64,000 bases of DNA, from NCBI RefSeq assembly GCF_016808335.1, contig NC_053137.1, positions 48,413,781-48,477,780 of the forward strand, given 5' to 3'. A program made the position numbers and the translations under genes. Position 1 is the stretch's first letter, and every line of letters starts with the position of its first letter. Below the pieces are notes generated by a model, which saw nothing but the letters and a program-made list of their open reading frames with translations, did not search any database and was not told the origin of the DNA. The DNA is from Panicum virgatum (lineage: Eukaryota > Streptophyta > Magnoliopsida > Poales > Poaceae). Positions 32,722 to 43,365 of the stretch are shown here, piece by piece.

Positions 32722-33057
32722 AAATGAGAAATTAGAGTCAGTACACATGCATGGTGGGTGGAGCAGGCTACGCGCAGCCAGGTACACACAGCAGCAAGAT
32801 GCCCACGCGGCCTCGGCCGGCTGTCCCGCCACCGCCAGCGGCCAGCCATGCCCCCTCCTCTCCCTCTCTCTTCGGCACCCTGGTCCGGCAAATGAGAAAT
32901 TAGAGTCAGTACACATGCACGGTGGGTGGAGCAGGCTACGCGCAGCCAGGTACACACAGCAGCAAGATGCCCACGCGGCCTCGGCCGGCTGTCCCGCCAC
33001 CGCCAGCGGCCAGCCATGCCCCCTCCTCTCCCTCTCTCTTCGGCACCCTGGTCCGGC
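32722..33057 (+). repeat. 168-bp direct tandem duplication
   Basis: 32722-32889 and 32890-33057 are almost identical, differing at a C/T near 32752/32920. The unit starts AAATGAGAAATTAGAGTCAG and ends CACCCTGGTCCGGC. Not coding as far as can be seen. The near-identity implies a recent event. Confidence 0.9.
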
Positions 33058-33409
33058 CGCCGGACCAGGGAGAGGCGGCCGTGCTAGCTCGCATGCAGTC
33101 GCCCACTCGCCCTAGGCCCTAGCTGCAGGCAGGGCGCTGTCCTATTGGCTTGCAGGCTTGCGGCCGGGCGGCAGGGCAAAGGCAAAAGGCGAGAAGACAA
33201 CTTTTGGACAGGGACACCGACGGACGGGCGCTCTCCCGCTTCACTACTTCTTGAGAGCTGCGTACTGCTCACAAGACGCGCGCGGCATCGGCAGGAACAG
33301 GAGAACGGGTGCACTGTCCGTCGAGAGCTCGATAGTACAAGTCGCAAGGGGTAGCCGAGTCGCTGCGTTTTGGCCCTTGGGGTAGTGATACTTTGGCTGA
33401 CCCCTATAA

Positions 33410-33644
33410 GAGCAAGTCTAATGATCACGCCTGCAGGCGTCTGGCACGGCGACCGAGCGCGTGAGAATGGTGGACCCCGCTGACATTTAATAGATAGGAG
33501 AGATCTCATCCAATCGCAGCCTTCTATTCCGTTTTCGCCGGCTGTGCGCGGGCGGGTCGCGAGACGCCCGTCCCACTGTCTCTCTCCATTTCTCTCTTTT
33601 CTGATTGGCTTTCGCTGACTACTCGCCGATTATTAGAATTGCTC
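33410..33644. mobile_element. Tourist-like MITE (PIF/Harbinger), 235 bp
   Basis: TIRs GAGCAAGTCTAAT and ATTAGAATTGCTC, flanked by TAA on both sides (33407-33409, 33645-33647). The 3-bp TAA duplication is the PIF/Harbinger signature. Confidence 0.85.
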
Positions 33645-33672
33645 TAAGCTTTTTTGCAGGGAAAGAGGGACC

Positions 33673-34547
33673 TGTTGCGGGCGCTACCTTCGGCCATCGA
33701 CCAAAAGCCTGTGCACAATTTGGATGCAACGACAAGGTTTTCTGCCCGCTCGGCAAACTGAGCGATCGAAGGACCTCAAGCTTTGAGCGAAGAAAGGCGA
33801 AGACCAGCGCGCCGAAGGCGAAGATGAAGGCAAGCGAAGAGAGGCGAAGACCAGCACGCCGAAGGCGAAGACGAAGGCAAGCGAAAAGAGGCGAATACCA
33901 AGGCGCCAAAGGTGAAGACGAAGGCAAGCGAAGAGAGGCGAAAGTTAAGGCGCCAAAGGCGAAGACCACGGCGCCTATTGTGAAGTCGAAGACCAGCGAA
34001 GGAAGGCGTCGGATAGCAAGCGCTTCGGAAGCCGCGAAGGGATCTTGTCCTCCGAGCAATGATTTGCGAGTCTGGGCCAAATGGGCTATAATGGGCCCAA
34101 TGGGCAGAAGGAGCCTGGATGTAATCTACTAAATGATGTAAAAATATGCTTGTGCCTCGGGAATATTTCGAGAATATAGTTGTTAAGGGGCATTAGGCTG
34201 TCCACAATGGCAAGAGCAAGAGCAAATTTGCTCTTGCCTCGTTTCCCACGCCCTCTCTGTCTACAGTGCCAAACAGTGCATCTACAGTGCCAAACAGTAG
34301 ATTTACTCCTCCATTTCCTCCTATCGCTGTGGACGGTCTTACAGTGTAATAACATAGGGTGGTAGGTGAACCGTCACCTATAAATACCAAACCCCTGTAC
34401 ATTGATGGGACGGAATGAGATACAGAGGGAGAATTTTATTTGACTATGCGAATTCTCGTTTCTGGCTTGAAGTTATTATCTTCGACTGGTGCGCTCTTTC
34501 CTCACTATTGTACTGTTCGTCCGTTCCGGAGGCACTCTCCACCAACA
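33673..34547 (+). repeat. 5' LTR of the Tat-type element
   Basis: 875 bp, TGTTGCGGGC to CACCAACA, with a TATA box (CTATAAATA) at about 34378. Longer than the 3' LTR mainly because of a MITE at 34196-34338. Contains purine-rich GCGAAGA(A)GGCGAAG repeats. Confidence 0.9.
34196..34338. mobile_element. Tourist-like MITE inside the 5' LTR (143 bp)
   Basis: TIRs GGCTGTCCACA and TGTGGACGGTC, flanked by TTA (34193-34195, 34339-34341). It is absent from the equivalent point of the 3' LTR (about 41943), so it inserted after the retrotransposon did. Confidence 0.9.
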
Positions 34548-34550
34548 GTT

Positions 34551-34592
34551 TGGCGCCCACCGTGGGGCTCGAACCCACGACCACAAGGTTAA
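34551..34592 (+). promoter_or_regulatory. Primer binding site with extended tRNA-Lys complementarity
   Basis: TGGCGCCCACCGTGGGGC begins 3 nt after the LTR and would pair with the 3' end of tRNA-Lys. The complementarity appears to continue to position 34592 (42 nt), through the T arm, variable loop and anticodon stem of plant tRNA-Lys(CUU) as I recall it. A usual PBS is about 18 nt. Confidence 0.65.
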
Positions 34593-34688
34593 AATCAAAA
34601 AGAATTGCAGAAATAAAGACTAAGCTATTGAGCCCCTTCGGTTATTTTCCTCCGCAGGCTCTTACATCGTTCCTACACAACTGGCAAC

Positions 34689-35756
34689 ATGCAGTGGGGC
34701 GAAGAACAAGCGAAGGCTTTCGAAGCCTTGAAAACATACATAGAAAACTTGGCAATCATGTCCAGCCCTTCGGAGAAGGTAGAGCTCTTGTTGTACATCG
34801 CCACTTCGGGGGCGGCGGTTAGCGCAGCGCTTGTCGAAGAGCGAAAAATCGAAGGCGAACTTAAGCAAGTTCCGATCTACTTTGTCTCCGAAGCCCTAAG
34901 TGGCTCGAAACTATTGTACTCTGAAATGGAGAAAATGGCTTACGCAGTTGTAATGGCTTCGCGGAAGCTTCGTTGCTACTTCCAGAGTCACAAGATAAAA
35001 AGTCCCAACTTCATTCCCTCTTCGGGACATGTTTGAAAACAAGGAGGCCTCCGGCAGAATAGGCAAATGGGCCACAAAACTTGCGGAGCACACAATTGAC
35101 TTCGTCCCCAGAACATCAATCAAGTCCCAGGTCTTGGCAGAGTTCATTGCAGACGGGACTCCAGCGATGCCTTCGCAAGAATCACCAAAGTTAGAATCAA
35201 TATGACAGCTTGAATGTGATGGGGCATACTAGAGAGATGGGGCAGGGGCTTCGGCAATCCTCACTGCCCCTTCGGGCACACAGTTGAAATATGCAGCGAG
35301 GCTTGACTTCAAAGGGTGCACAAACAATGTTGCAGAATACAAAGGCCTGCTCCTAGGTCTTCGCAAGGCAAGAGCGCTGGGAGCGCGAAGGCTGTCCATC
35401 AAATCCAACTCTGAGCTAATCACAGGGCACATCAATAAATCCAATAGAGCACTAAAGCCGGAGCTGTCAAAGTACTTAGTAGCTGTCCGAAGCATGGATA
35501 AGTTTTTTCTCGGATTTAGCATACGAAGCTTCCCAAGATCACAAAACAAGCAAGCCGATATACTGGCGAAGGCCGCAGCTCAATATGATCCGTTGCCACC
35601 TGACGTGTTCTTCGAAACATTGAAGCAGGGCTCTGTCAATTGCGCCAAAGAGCCTATAAAGTTCATCAACGCCATAACCAGCGAGGACTGGAGGGCCACT
35701 ATAATGGCCTATCTTCGAGGGCATTTCATCCCGGAGGACGACAAGGAAGAGAAGTG
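34689..35756 (+). pseudogene. Tat-type pol fragment: RT-linked RNase H and second RNase H
   Basis: Starts within pol at QWGEEQAKAFEALKTYIENL, the RNase H-like segment that follows RT (HYFQSHKI region at the end). A frameshift at about 34995-35030 leads to NKEASGRIGKWATKLAEHTI. The second RNase H domain follows (YAARLDFKGCTNNVAEYKGL, SELITGHINKS, RSQNKQADILAKAA). In-frame stops at about 35203 and 35228. RT proper, with its catalytic YxDD box, is absent. Not functional. Confidence 0.85.
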
Positions 35757-35759
35757 AAT

Positions 35760-36914
35760 GGCTCTTCGTGCCCTCAACTACAGAATCATTAACGAAGATC
35801 TGTACTGAGGGGGGTCTGTGCGCCCCTCCTAAAGTGCATCTCCCGCGAAGAAGGCAGACAGTTGCTCGAAGAGATTCACACAGGAATGTGCTCGTCACAT
35901 ATTGCAACGAGGGCATTGGTAGGCAAAGCTTTTCGCGAAGGCTTCTACTGGCCTTCGACGGTGACAGACGCACACGAGGTTGTCCGCAAATGCCCAAATT
36001 GCCAAAGGCATGCACCATACAACAAGTTTCCACTAGACGAAGTACAATTGTTGCCTCCGGTGTGGCCCCTCGCACGATGGGGCATCGACATCGTTGGGCC
36101 CCTGCCCACGGCGCCAGGAAATTACAAGTATGCTGTAGTTGCAGTGGAATATTTCTCGAAGTGGGTCGAGGCTAAGGCACTCAGAGATATCACTGCCGGA
36201 GCCTTGCAAAAAATTTTCTGGCAAAATATTGTATGCCGCTTCGGCGTACCAAAGGAGGTCACCGTAGACAACGGCAAGCAGTTTGACTACGCCACATTCA
36301 GAGACTTTACTACACAGTTGGGGACGAAGCTATGCTTCACTTCGGTCTATCACCTGCAATCAAATGGTGCGGTTGAGAGGGCCAACAGCATCGTCTTCAC
36401 ATGCATAAAGAAAAACATCACTGAGCTGCCGAAGGGAAAATGGGTCGATGAGCTACCAAGGGTGATTTGGTCCCACAACATGACGGAATCAAGGACCACA
36501 AAATTTATTCCATTCAAGCTATTGTATGGCGAAGAGGCTGTAATGCTAGAAGAAATCAAACTCAGATCTTGGAGAACGTCCGAAGAGGCAGGAGCAACAG
36601 AAGAAGACATAAAGCCTTCGATTGACACGATCGAGGCATGAAAGATACAAGCTGCAATCAATCTTGGCAGGTACCAGGAAGAAACCCGAAGGTGGAAGAA
36701 TAAGAAGGTGAAGCCCAAAGAAATTCAAGAAGGAGATCTTGTGCTTCGCAGAATCCCGAAGGCAAAGCAGAAGGGTAAAATGTATAGGAAATGGGAAGGA
36801 CCATTCATTGTAGCCTCCATGGTGAGACCAGAAGCCTATAGACTTTGCACGATGGAAGGCGTCGAAGACCCGTACTCATGGAACAAAGACATGCTGCAAA
36901 AGTACTATGTGTAG
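35760..36914 (+). pseudogene. Tat-type integrase
   Basis: The zinc-binding start is recognisable (LEEIHTGMCSSHIATRAL, then KCPNCQRHA). The catalytic core contains WGIDIVGPLPTAPGNYKYAV, DNGKQF and the expected downstream SNGAVERANS, giving a D,D,E arrangement. A frame is restored at about 35862 after stops upstream, and a stop at about 36639 breaks the C-terminal part, which ends KWEGPFIVASMVRPEAYRL and NKDMLQKYYV. Homologous to gypsy integrases; this copy is broken. Confidence 0.88.
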
Positions 36915-37380
36915 GAATGGTGTAAGAGCTCGCAGAGGAAAATAACCGAAGGGGCTCAATAGCTTAGTCTTTATTTCTGCAATTCTTTTTTATTTTAACC
37001 TTGTGTTCGTGGGTTCGAGCCCCACGGTGGGCGCCAAACTGTTGGTGGAGAGTGCCCCCGGAACGGACGAACACTACAACAGTGAGGAAAGAGCACACAA
37101 CCTTCGCACGTTTACTCTGGACGTCGGAGGTGTGAGGTTTTTAACGAGGCGGAACCCTGTGTAACCCCTTGTGAAATATAAGCAAGGTCCCCCGAAAAGA
37201 AAAATCTCGCAAGAACAGGAATATGGTGAAGGCGGCGAAGCGTCTATCCCTCTTCGCCAAGCGAATAGGGGAGTCATCGGCACACAAAGCAAGCGATGAC
37301 GCTTGAAAGAAGTAAGCACGAGACGCAATCCCGGATAGGGGCTTCGCTCCCCTTAGCTTTACTTCCAACTAAATTAACAT
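36908..37380 (-). repeat. Inverted copy of LTR end, primer site and leader
   Basis: 36908-37094 is the reverse complement of 34493-34679, including the last 55 bp of the 5' LTR, the extended primer site (36995-37036, one difference) and the leader. 37095-37380 continues in minus orientation as an LTR-like U5/R sequence that does not match the outer LTRs, so the donor was a related but different family member. Confidence 0.85.
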
Positions 37381-37950
37381 AAAAGTCCTTACGAGCAAAA
37401 AAGCCTAAGGCAGAGTAGCCCTTGTGAGCGAAGAGCCCATGGCAAAAAAATTCGAAGACATAAAAGTCCTTACGAGCGAAAAAGCCTAAGGTAGAGAAGC
37501 CCTTGTGAGTGAAGAGCCCAAGGCAAAAAATTCGAAGACATAAAAGTCCTTACGAGCAAAAAAAGCCTAAGGCAGAGAAGCCCTTATGAGCGAAGAGCCC
37601 AAGGCAAAAAATTCGAAGACATAAAAGTCCTTACGAGCAAAAAAGCCTAAGGCAGAGAAGCCCTTGTGAGCGAAGAGCCCAAGGCAAAAAATTCGAAGAC
37701 ATAAAAGTCCTTACGAGCAAAAAAGCCTAAGGCAGAGAAGCCCTTGTGAGCGAAGAGCCCAAGGCAAAAATTCGAAGACATAAAAGTCCTTACGAGCAAA
37801 AAAGCCTAAGGCAGAGAAGCCCTTGTGAGTGAAGAGCCCAAGGCGAAAAATTCGAAGACATAAAAATCCTTACACGCTCGAATATAAGGCAGGAAAGTCC
37901 TTGACGAGCAAAGACTCTAAGGCTAGTAAAATTCTCTTGTGCCAAAGCCT
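37377..37950 (+). repeat. 80-bp tandem repeat array in the 3' region of the Tat element
   Basis: Six units of 79-81 bp start at 37377, 37458, 37538, 37619, 37699 and 37778, then one diverged partial unit from 37858. Each unit contains ACATAAAAGTCCTTACGAGC, AAGCCTAAGGCAGAGAAGCC and GAGCGAAGAGCCCAAGGC. Confidence 0.95.
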
Positions 37951-38301
37951 AAAGACGAAATCTCGCGGGAAAAAATTCGTCACCCCCCGCAAGTCGAGCG
38001 AAGGGGGGGTGGCGCTTCGCAAAACTTACACACTCGACGGCGGCGTCGATGACGTTCATCCTCTCGCCCGTGCAAAAGGGGGGGTGGCGCTTCGTAAAGA
38101 GCAAGTTTGCACAGTCGAAGGACAAAACGAGGAAAGATAAATATGTTCATTGCATACACAAAATTGTGGTTTGCATTACAAGAAAAATTACACTTCGCAA
38201 TAAGAGCGAAGAAAATGTAAATATACACTTCGCATGAAAGCAAAGAAAGGTACAAATTTTATTTCTCTTCGCAATAAATCGAAGAATCCAGAAAAACCGA
38301 A

Positions 38302-40965
38302 TCACGAAGTTACATCTGAAGTTTCTTCGTCGAAGATAATGTGGTCCAAGTCAGATATGATTTCGCGGACCGCAATATCTATTATTTCTCCGGCAGTCCG
38401 GCGAAGAAACGCTTCAAAGTCATCCCCTGCAAGCGAGGGCACCGTAACATTAAGAAGAGTCTTCGTCAAAAATCCCTTTGCGACGAAACATGAATTCATG
38501 CGGTGCAATCATGTCTTCAACAGGCTCCGGCTTTGGCTCTAGAAGGCCCATGGGCGCATTATACGGCTTATCGGTGTCCAAAAGTCATTTTATTTCACGA
38601 CGAAGCCGGCGCTCAGACAGAATTTTTGCGTGCTTTTCGGGATCACGTTGAAATTCCGCAAAGAAACACTTCGTATAGGTGTTCCGATATTCATATACAC
38701 GCTCTCGATCAGACCAAAAGTCATCAAACGAAAGCCAAGGGTGGCGAGCACGGGCTTTTTCCCAAGTTAAACCAGAAACATAAAAATTCCCGCGGTTCAG
38801 GCACCAAGGAACAATACCTTCGGTGATCCGCGCAGGGGCCAACGCAGGGTCCTGCGGAGACACCGAAGGTGTTAGATACAATGATACTTTTGTTTTCAAT
38901 GCGACACTACTACAAAATAAAAAAAGAAATCATCATCACTCAGCTCTCGACCATCACACCTCACCGGTCTTCGGCGCATCGTCTGCTTGCCCCATGGTGT
39001 CTTCACCTTGCAACGGGACTTCGCCTTCGCCTCGGCCAGGGACTTCACCTTCGCCGCTGCGCAGGTTGCCGGCATCAGCCTCTCCAAGAAAACCTCACGC
39101 GAAGATCTCAGCCTTCTCTTGAATCTGAGAAGGTACAAACTCGTCAGTTAGAAGAAGAAAAATGAAAAACAATCAAACTCCGCTGAAATCGAAGAGCTAC
39201 CTGATCTTCCATACGTTCCAGTTCCAAGTCGATGAGTCCTCAGCCTTTCTCGTGAAAATATTCACGAAGTTTTTGGCGATGTTCTTCGGCAATGTAGGAA
39301 GGGACTCGGGGTGCAAGGAATCTAGCGACGGCCATTCAAAAGATACGTCACGAAGGAGCCAAAGCTGAGCCTTAAGAATACCCATTGAAGAGCTGCCACT
39401 CTCTGCTGGAAGGAGTCGGCAGATGGCGGCGCTAAGTGTCTGCGCGCTGCAACTGCAGCGGACAGCTCACACTTGAAGTCGGCGCCAGACCGGGCCATCG
39501 CCAAGGAGGCACGAATCCAGCGGAAGAGCTCCGCCACTTCGACAGTCTCCTCTTGCGACATCTCTGGGGGGTCATGGGCGAACTTCCCAAGCAGCCCATG
39601 CATATCAGCCTACACTGAATCCACTGCGGAGCTGATCGCAGTGCGCCATCGCTGGACAGTGTCCCTCCCGCGCGCACGCTGATCTTCGGCAATTCTCCGG
39701 GCCTCTTCAGCTTCCGCTCTGGCTTTTTCAGCGCTGGCCTTCGCCTTTTCCGCTGCGCAAGCGTCCTGTCTGGAGATTTCGGCAGACTCAGCATAGCTCT
39801 TTGCCTCGGCGCGTGTGGCAACGAGGGCCTCCTCAAGAGCTGCTTTCTCCTTCTCGAGGCTAGCCATGCGCTCCTCTACCCCTGCCAAATGCGAAGTCCG
39901 CTCATTGTCAATCCTGAGTTGATGGGAGGCGCAGCGGGAAGCAACGAAGGCCTTCAGAGAGAGGTCTTCGACGTCTTGAAGAATTTGGCTCACTCCAGTG
40001 GACATCAGGCATTTCTCCATAAGGGGAAAGCCGAAGGGGGAGCCGGCTTCGGCGAGGAATCTCCTCTCCCGATCGCTGCTCGAAAACCGAAGACTGCCGG
40101 CAGCACATTGAGGGGCTTCGATGCCGAAGAAGGAAAACACCCGATTGCCTCGAGCACCGGCAAGCTTGGACAGCAGTAAGTCATACTCATTCCCAGATAC
40201 TTGTCCAAGCATCTCGTCAGCACGGGTCTCCACCTCCGCTACATCTATTTCTGAAAACGAAGACAAAGGTACTTAATGTCCTCGCGAAAAAATACTTAAG
40301 TTCTTTTCGAAGTCCGAAGACTTCACTAAAGTTGGGCATCGGAAGCCCATAAACTTCCCTCTTCGAAGGAGCCCAGGAGGAAATGGTCCAATCTTCACTC
40401 AGAGGGAAGCACCCGCATGCGACGAATTCTTCTGTTATGTCACGCATGCTGAGCACTTTTGACACCACGCAAAGGACGGTCATATATGCTTCGTTGGCAG
40501 GGATGCGAGCCACATCCACCTTCGGGGTGTCTCCCAAATTGCCAAGCTTCCGGACAACCAAAGGGTGGCGCTTCGTCTCCGGGTCGAGGGGAACCTGTAG
40601 TGCACCCGCATCACCCGAGCGAAATTCTCCGGGGTCGGGGCGATGTGGCAGGTCTTCGACAACCACATTAAAAGGTTGATGCGGGCAAAAGAGTTCAGGG
40701 TCATATGGTGAAGAAAGACGTCGTACCGGGCGAAGATGTCGACGACGGCGGGGTCGAGGGGGAAGCGAAGCCCAGCGGGAAAGAAGTCCTTAAAGACAAC
40801 CACTTCGTCTTCTCGGGGCTTCGCATAGGTGTCTGCCTCCGGGGGAACCCGTCTGAGGCCAGGGGTCAGAACTCCTTGCTTCTCCATTTCTCCCAGCATG
40901 GCCAGAGTCATCTTCATCTAGCCGAAGAAGGTGGTAGGCGGAAACTTGTTCTTCTTCGGAGCCAT
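38302..40965 (-). pseudogene. Antisense ORF of the Tat element (Transposase_28-like plus coiled coil)
   Basis: Opposite in sense to pol and located before the 3' LTR. The ATG at 40965 begins MAPKKNKFPPTTFFG. The region 40917-40480 resembles the 'putative gypsy-type transposon' domain (PF04195): DTYAKPREDEVVVFKDFFPA, GLRFPLDPAVVDIFARYDVF, HHMTLNSFARINLLMWL. A probable intron ends near 40262. 40260-39610 encodes a long coiled coil (LEKEKAALEEALVATRAEAK, AEKARAEAEEARRIAEDQRA). The tail reads LTWEKARARHPWLSFDDFWS and FDEETSDVTS (to 38302). Stops at 40918 and 39610 and frame changes break it. Antisense ORFs of this type are known in Tat elements such as Grande; their role is unknown. Confidence 0.75.
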
Positions 40966-41467
40966 TGCAGGATCAGGTGAGTTAGCCGTGGCGCTAGCGA
41001 AGGGAAAGGAGCTAAAGCATTGCCAGTCGAAGACAAAGAGACTCAAAGACAGAAAGAAGCGAAAGAGCTCAAAGCAGGGGGGCAATGGGAGCATACCCCC
41101 CCCCCCCGGCCCGAACGCCCTCACTTATATAGGAGGTGGGGAACGTGAAAAGTCTATTTTACCCCTCCAGAGTTTTCACGGAATGAGCGCGCGTGGGGGG
41201 GGGGGCAATGACGGAAATTCGCACCAGACGCCTCGTTCGGCGCGTCGATGGAAAAAGTCAAAATTATTTTTAGGTTTTTAAGTAATTCATCAATGAATTT
41301 ATCAATACGCCTCGATGTCTGGTCCATTTGCTTAACAAGTAAAATTGAGAAGACTTAGGCCTCGACGGATCGCGAAGCGATCAGTCGAAGGCCGAAGGGT
41401 GGCGCTTCGGGAGAAAAAGTCGAAGTCATCGCCCCTTCAAGGATGGGCAACGACTCTGAGGGGCTAC

Positions 41468-42149
41468 TTTTGGGGGCGCCATCTTCGGCCATCGACCAAA
41501 GGCCCACGCACAATTTGGATGCAACAATAAGGTCTTCTGCCCGCTCGGCAAACTGAGCGATCGAAGGACCTCAAGCTTCGAGCGAAGAAATGCGAAGACT
41601 AGCACGCCGAAGGCGAAGACAAAGGCAAGCGAAGAGAGGCGAAGACCAAGGCGCCAAAGGCGAAGATGAAGGCAAGCAAAGAGAGGCGAAAGTTAAGGCG
41701 CCTACGGCGAAGACCACGATGCCTATTGCGAAGTTGAAGACCAGCGAAGGAAGGCGTCGGATAGCAAGCGCTTCGGAAGCTGCGAAGAGATCTTGTCCTC
41801 CGAGCAATGATGTGCGAGTCTGGGCCAAATGGGCTATAATGGGCCCAATGGGTAGAAGGGGCCTGGATGTAATCTACTAAATGATGTAAAAATACGCTTG
41901 TGCCCCGGGAATATTCTGAGAATATAGTTGTTAGGGGGCATTACAGTGTAATGACATAGGGTGGTAGGTGAACCGTCACCTATAAATACCAAACCCCTGT
42001 ACATTGATGGGATGGAATGGGATACAGAGGGAGAATTTTATTTGACTGTGCGAAGCCTCGTTTCTGGCTTGAAGTTATTATCTTCGACTGGTGCGCTCTT
42101 TCCTCACCGTTGTAGTGTTCGTCCGTTCCGGAGGCACTTTCCACCAACA
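41468..42149 (+). repeat. 3' LTR of the Tat-type element
   Basis: 682 bp, matches 33673-34547 except that it lacks the MITE and has lost part of the purine-rich repeats. It starts TTTTGGGGGCGC, where the 5' LTR has TGTTGCGGGCGC, and ends CACCAACA. The purine-rich CTGAGGGGCTAC upstream is the likely polypurine tract. Confidence 0.9.
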
Positions 42150-42154
42150 GGACC

Positions 42155-42823
42155 AAGCCACCAAGGCCTGTTTACTGGCCTCCAAGATGCTGTAGGGCTA
42201 CTTATCCGTCATACTCCCCAAGAGTGTTGCAATTTCCTAAAGAGATCTTACCACCACTCAAAAACACTGCATCCTAATTCCTGCCGGTGTTCCAACACAC
42301 CCTCCACCACAGTTGAGATCTGCTTTATGGATGCTTTCAAACTTCATCACATTCGCATTCTTATCTTACCCAATTCGTATCATGCCAACTTGGTTTCACC
42401 AAAAAATTCTCATGATACCAGTCATCACAAAACAAATCGTCAAGATGCCCATGCCCCGGCACTGAATAACCTGACAATGCTCTACTTCCCATGGCTAGTC
42501 ATATATCCATACCACTCGGCTAGACTTGATCCATTATCAAGTTTGGGTCGGGTCAAAAAATACCTAATGTTTTTATCTTCATCCCGAACTCGACCCGACC
42601 CGACCCGACCTGACCTGACCAGCGGGCCGTATCTTTTGGCCCGAGCCCGACCCGACATGTGGTTGGTTGGGGATGTGTTTGGTAAAATCCATTTTTTATT
42701 TATAATTTTGGACCAGATCACATTGGGTCAGATTTTGGATAAAAAAGGATGGTGCCTAGCTCGATTTTCATGGCGGGGCGTAAATGGTGTCTCGGCATCA
42801 TATGCAAGGGAGTCAACTTACAC
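42155..42823. other. Spacer with a GACCC-rich stretch
   Basis: No gene recognised. 42540-42680 is rich in CGACCCGACC-type repeats resembling the hAT-type 'Pro-Gly' grass elements, but no termini could be set. Confidence 0.35.
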
Positions 42824-42829
42824 ACATTG

Positions 42830-42959
42830 TTTTAAATAGCGGGCTATAGCAGTTTTGCAAAGCTGCCGCTATGACAACTGCCGTAAAAAAAATGTGTCAT
42901 AGCGGCACTAATAGCGTTTTGAGAACCCTATCGCTAAATTCTATAGCCCGCTATTGAAA
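42830..42959. mobile_element. Short MITE (about 130 bp)
   Basis: TIRs TTTTAAATAGCGGGCTATAG and CTATAGCCCGCTATTGAAA, with ACATTG on both sides (42824-42829, 42960-42965). Internal AGCGGCACTA/CTGCCGCTAT stretches also pair. Superfamily not assigned. Confidence 0.7.
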
Positions 42960-43079
42960 ACATTGCTCATAGGTCATAAAAACAAAACCTTCAGTAAATC
43001 CTCAAAAGCGCCAATCTTTTTGGCGGCAATGAAAACTTTAGCTACGCGCCTACAGCCCATAGCCTCTTTGACTATCCGT

Positions 43080-43365
43080 AAGAGCAAGTACAATAATGGG
43101 CTTATAGCCAAGCCAATCACCACTTTTGCTGATGTGGAGGAGAGAAGGAAGAAGAGAAATGATAACTTGGCTCTCATGCAAGCAACAAGCTGAGAACGAG
43201 CCCCAGGTAGATATGGGTCCAAGTAGAAGTGGATGTGAAAGTGAATAGGACCGAGAATGTAAAGTATGAACTAATTACTATTTTATAGACAAACAAAAAA
43301 ACTACTTATTGTATAACTTGGCATTTATACTTTGACTTATAGTCAATCATTTAGCTCTATTATTA
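43080..43365. mobile_element. Probable Tourist-like MITE
   Basis: Starts TAAGAGCAAGTACAATAATG, and the right end reads AGCTCTATTATTAA. These are GAGCA..ATA-type PIF/Harbinger ends as in the MITE at 33410, but with weaker TIRs here. Confidence 0.5.

Larger units (their letters stand above)
33673..42149 (+). mobile_element. Ty3/gypsy retrotransposon, Tat-type, internally deleted (8.48 kb)
   Basis: LTRs at 33673-34547 and 41468-42149, flanked by a perfect 5-bp duplication GGACC (33668-33672, 42150-42154). Order: 5' LTR, primer site (34551), RNase H and a second RNase H-like domain, integrase (34689-36914), inverted LTR/primer-site fragment (36908-37380), 80-bp tandem repeats (37377-37950), long antisense ORF (40965-38302), 3' LTR. 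Gag, protease and most of RT are missing, so the copy must have moved in trans or been deleted later. The dual RNase H and an antisense ORF before the 3' LTR are features of the Tat lineage. Confidence 0.9.

Noticed and set aside
34551..34592. A tRNA-Lys gene or half-gene
   Set aside because: Only the 3' half complement is present, next to an LTR end, in primer-site position; it cannot form a complete tRNA.
37377..37950. CRISPR-like array
   Set aside because: The repeats are contiguous 80-bp units with no variable spacers, inside a plant retrotransposon.
41961..42839. 292-residue ORF starting in the Tat 3' LTR
   Set aside because: It crosses the LTR end and target duplication into unrelated spacer, so it cannot be a real gene.
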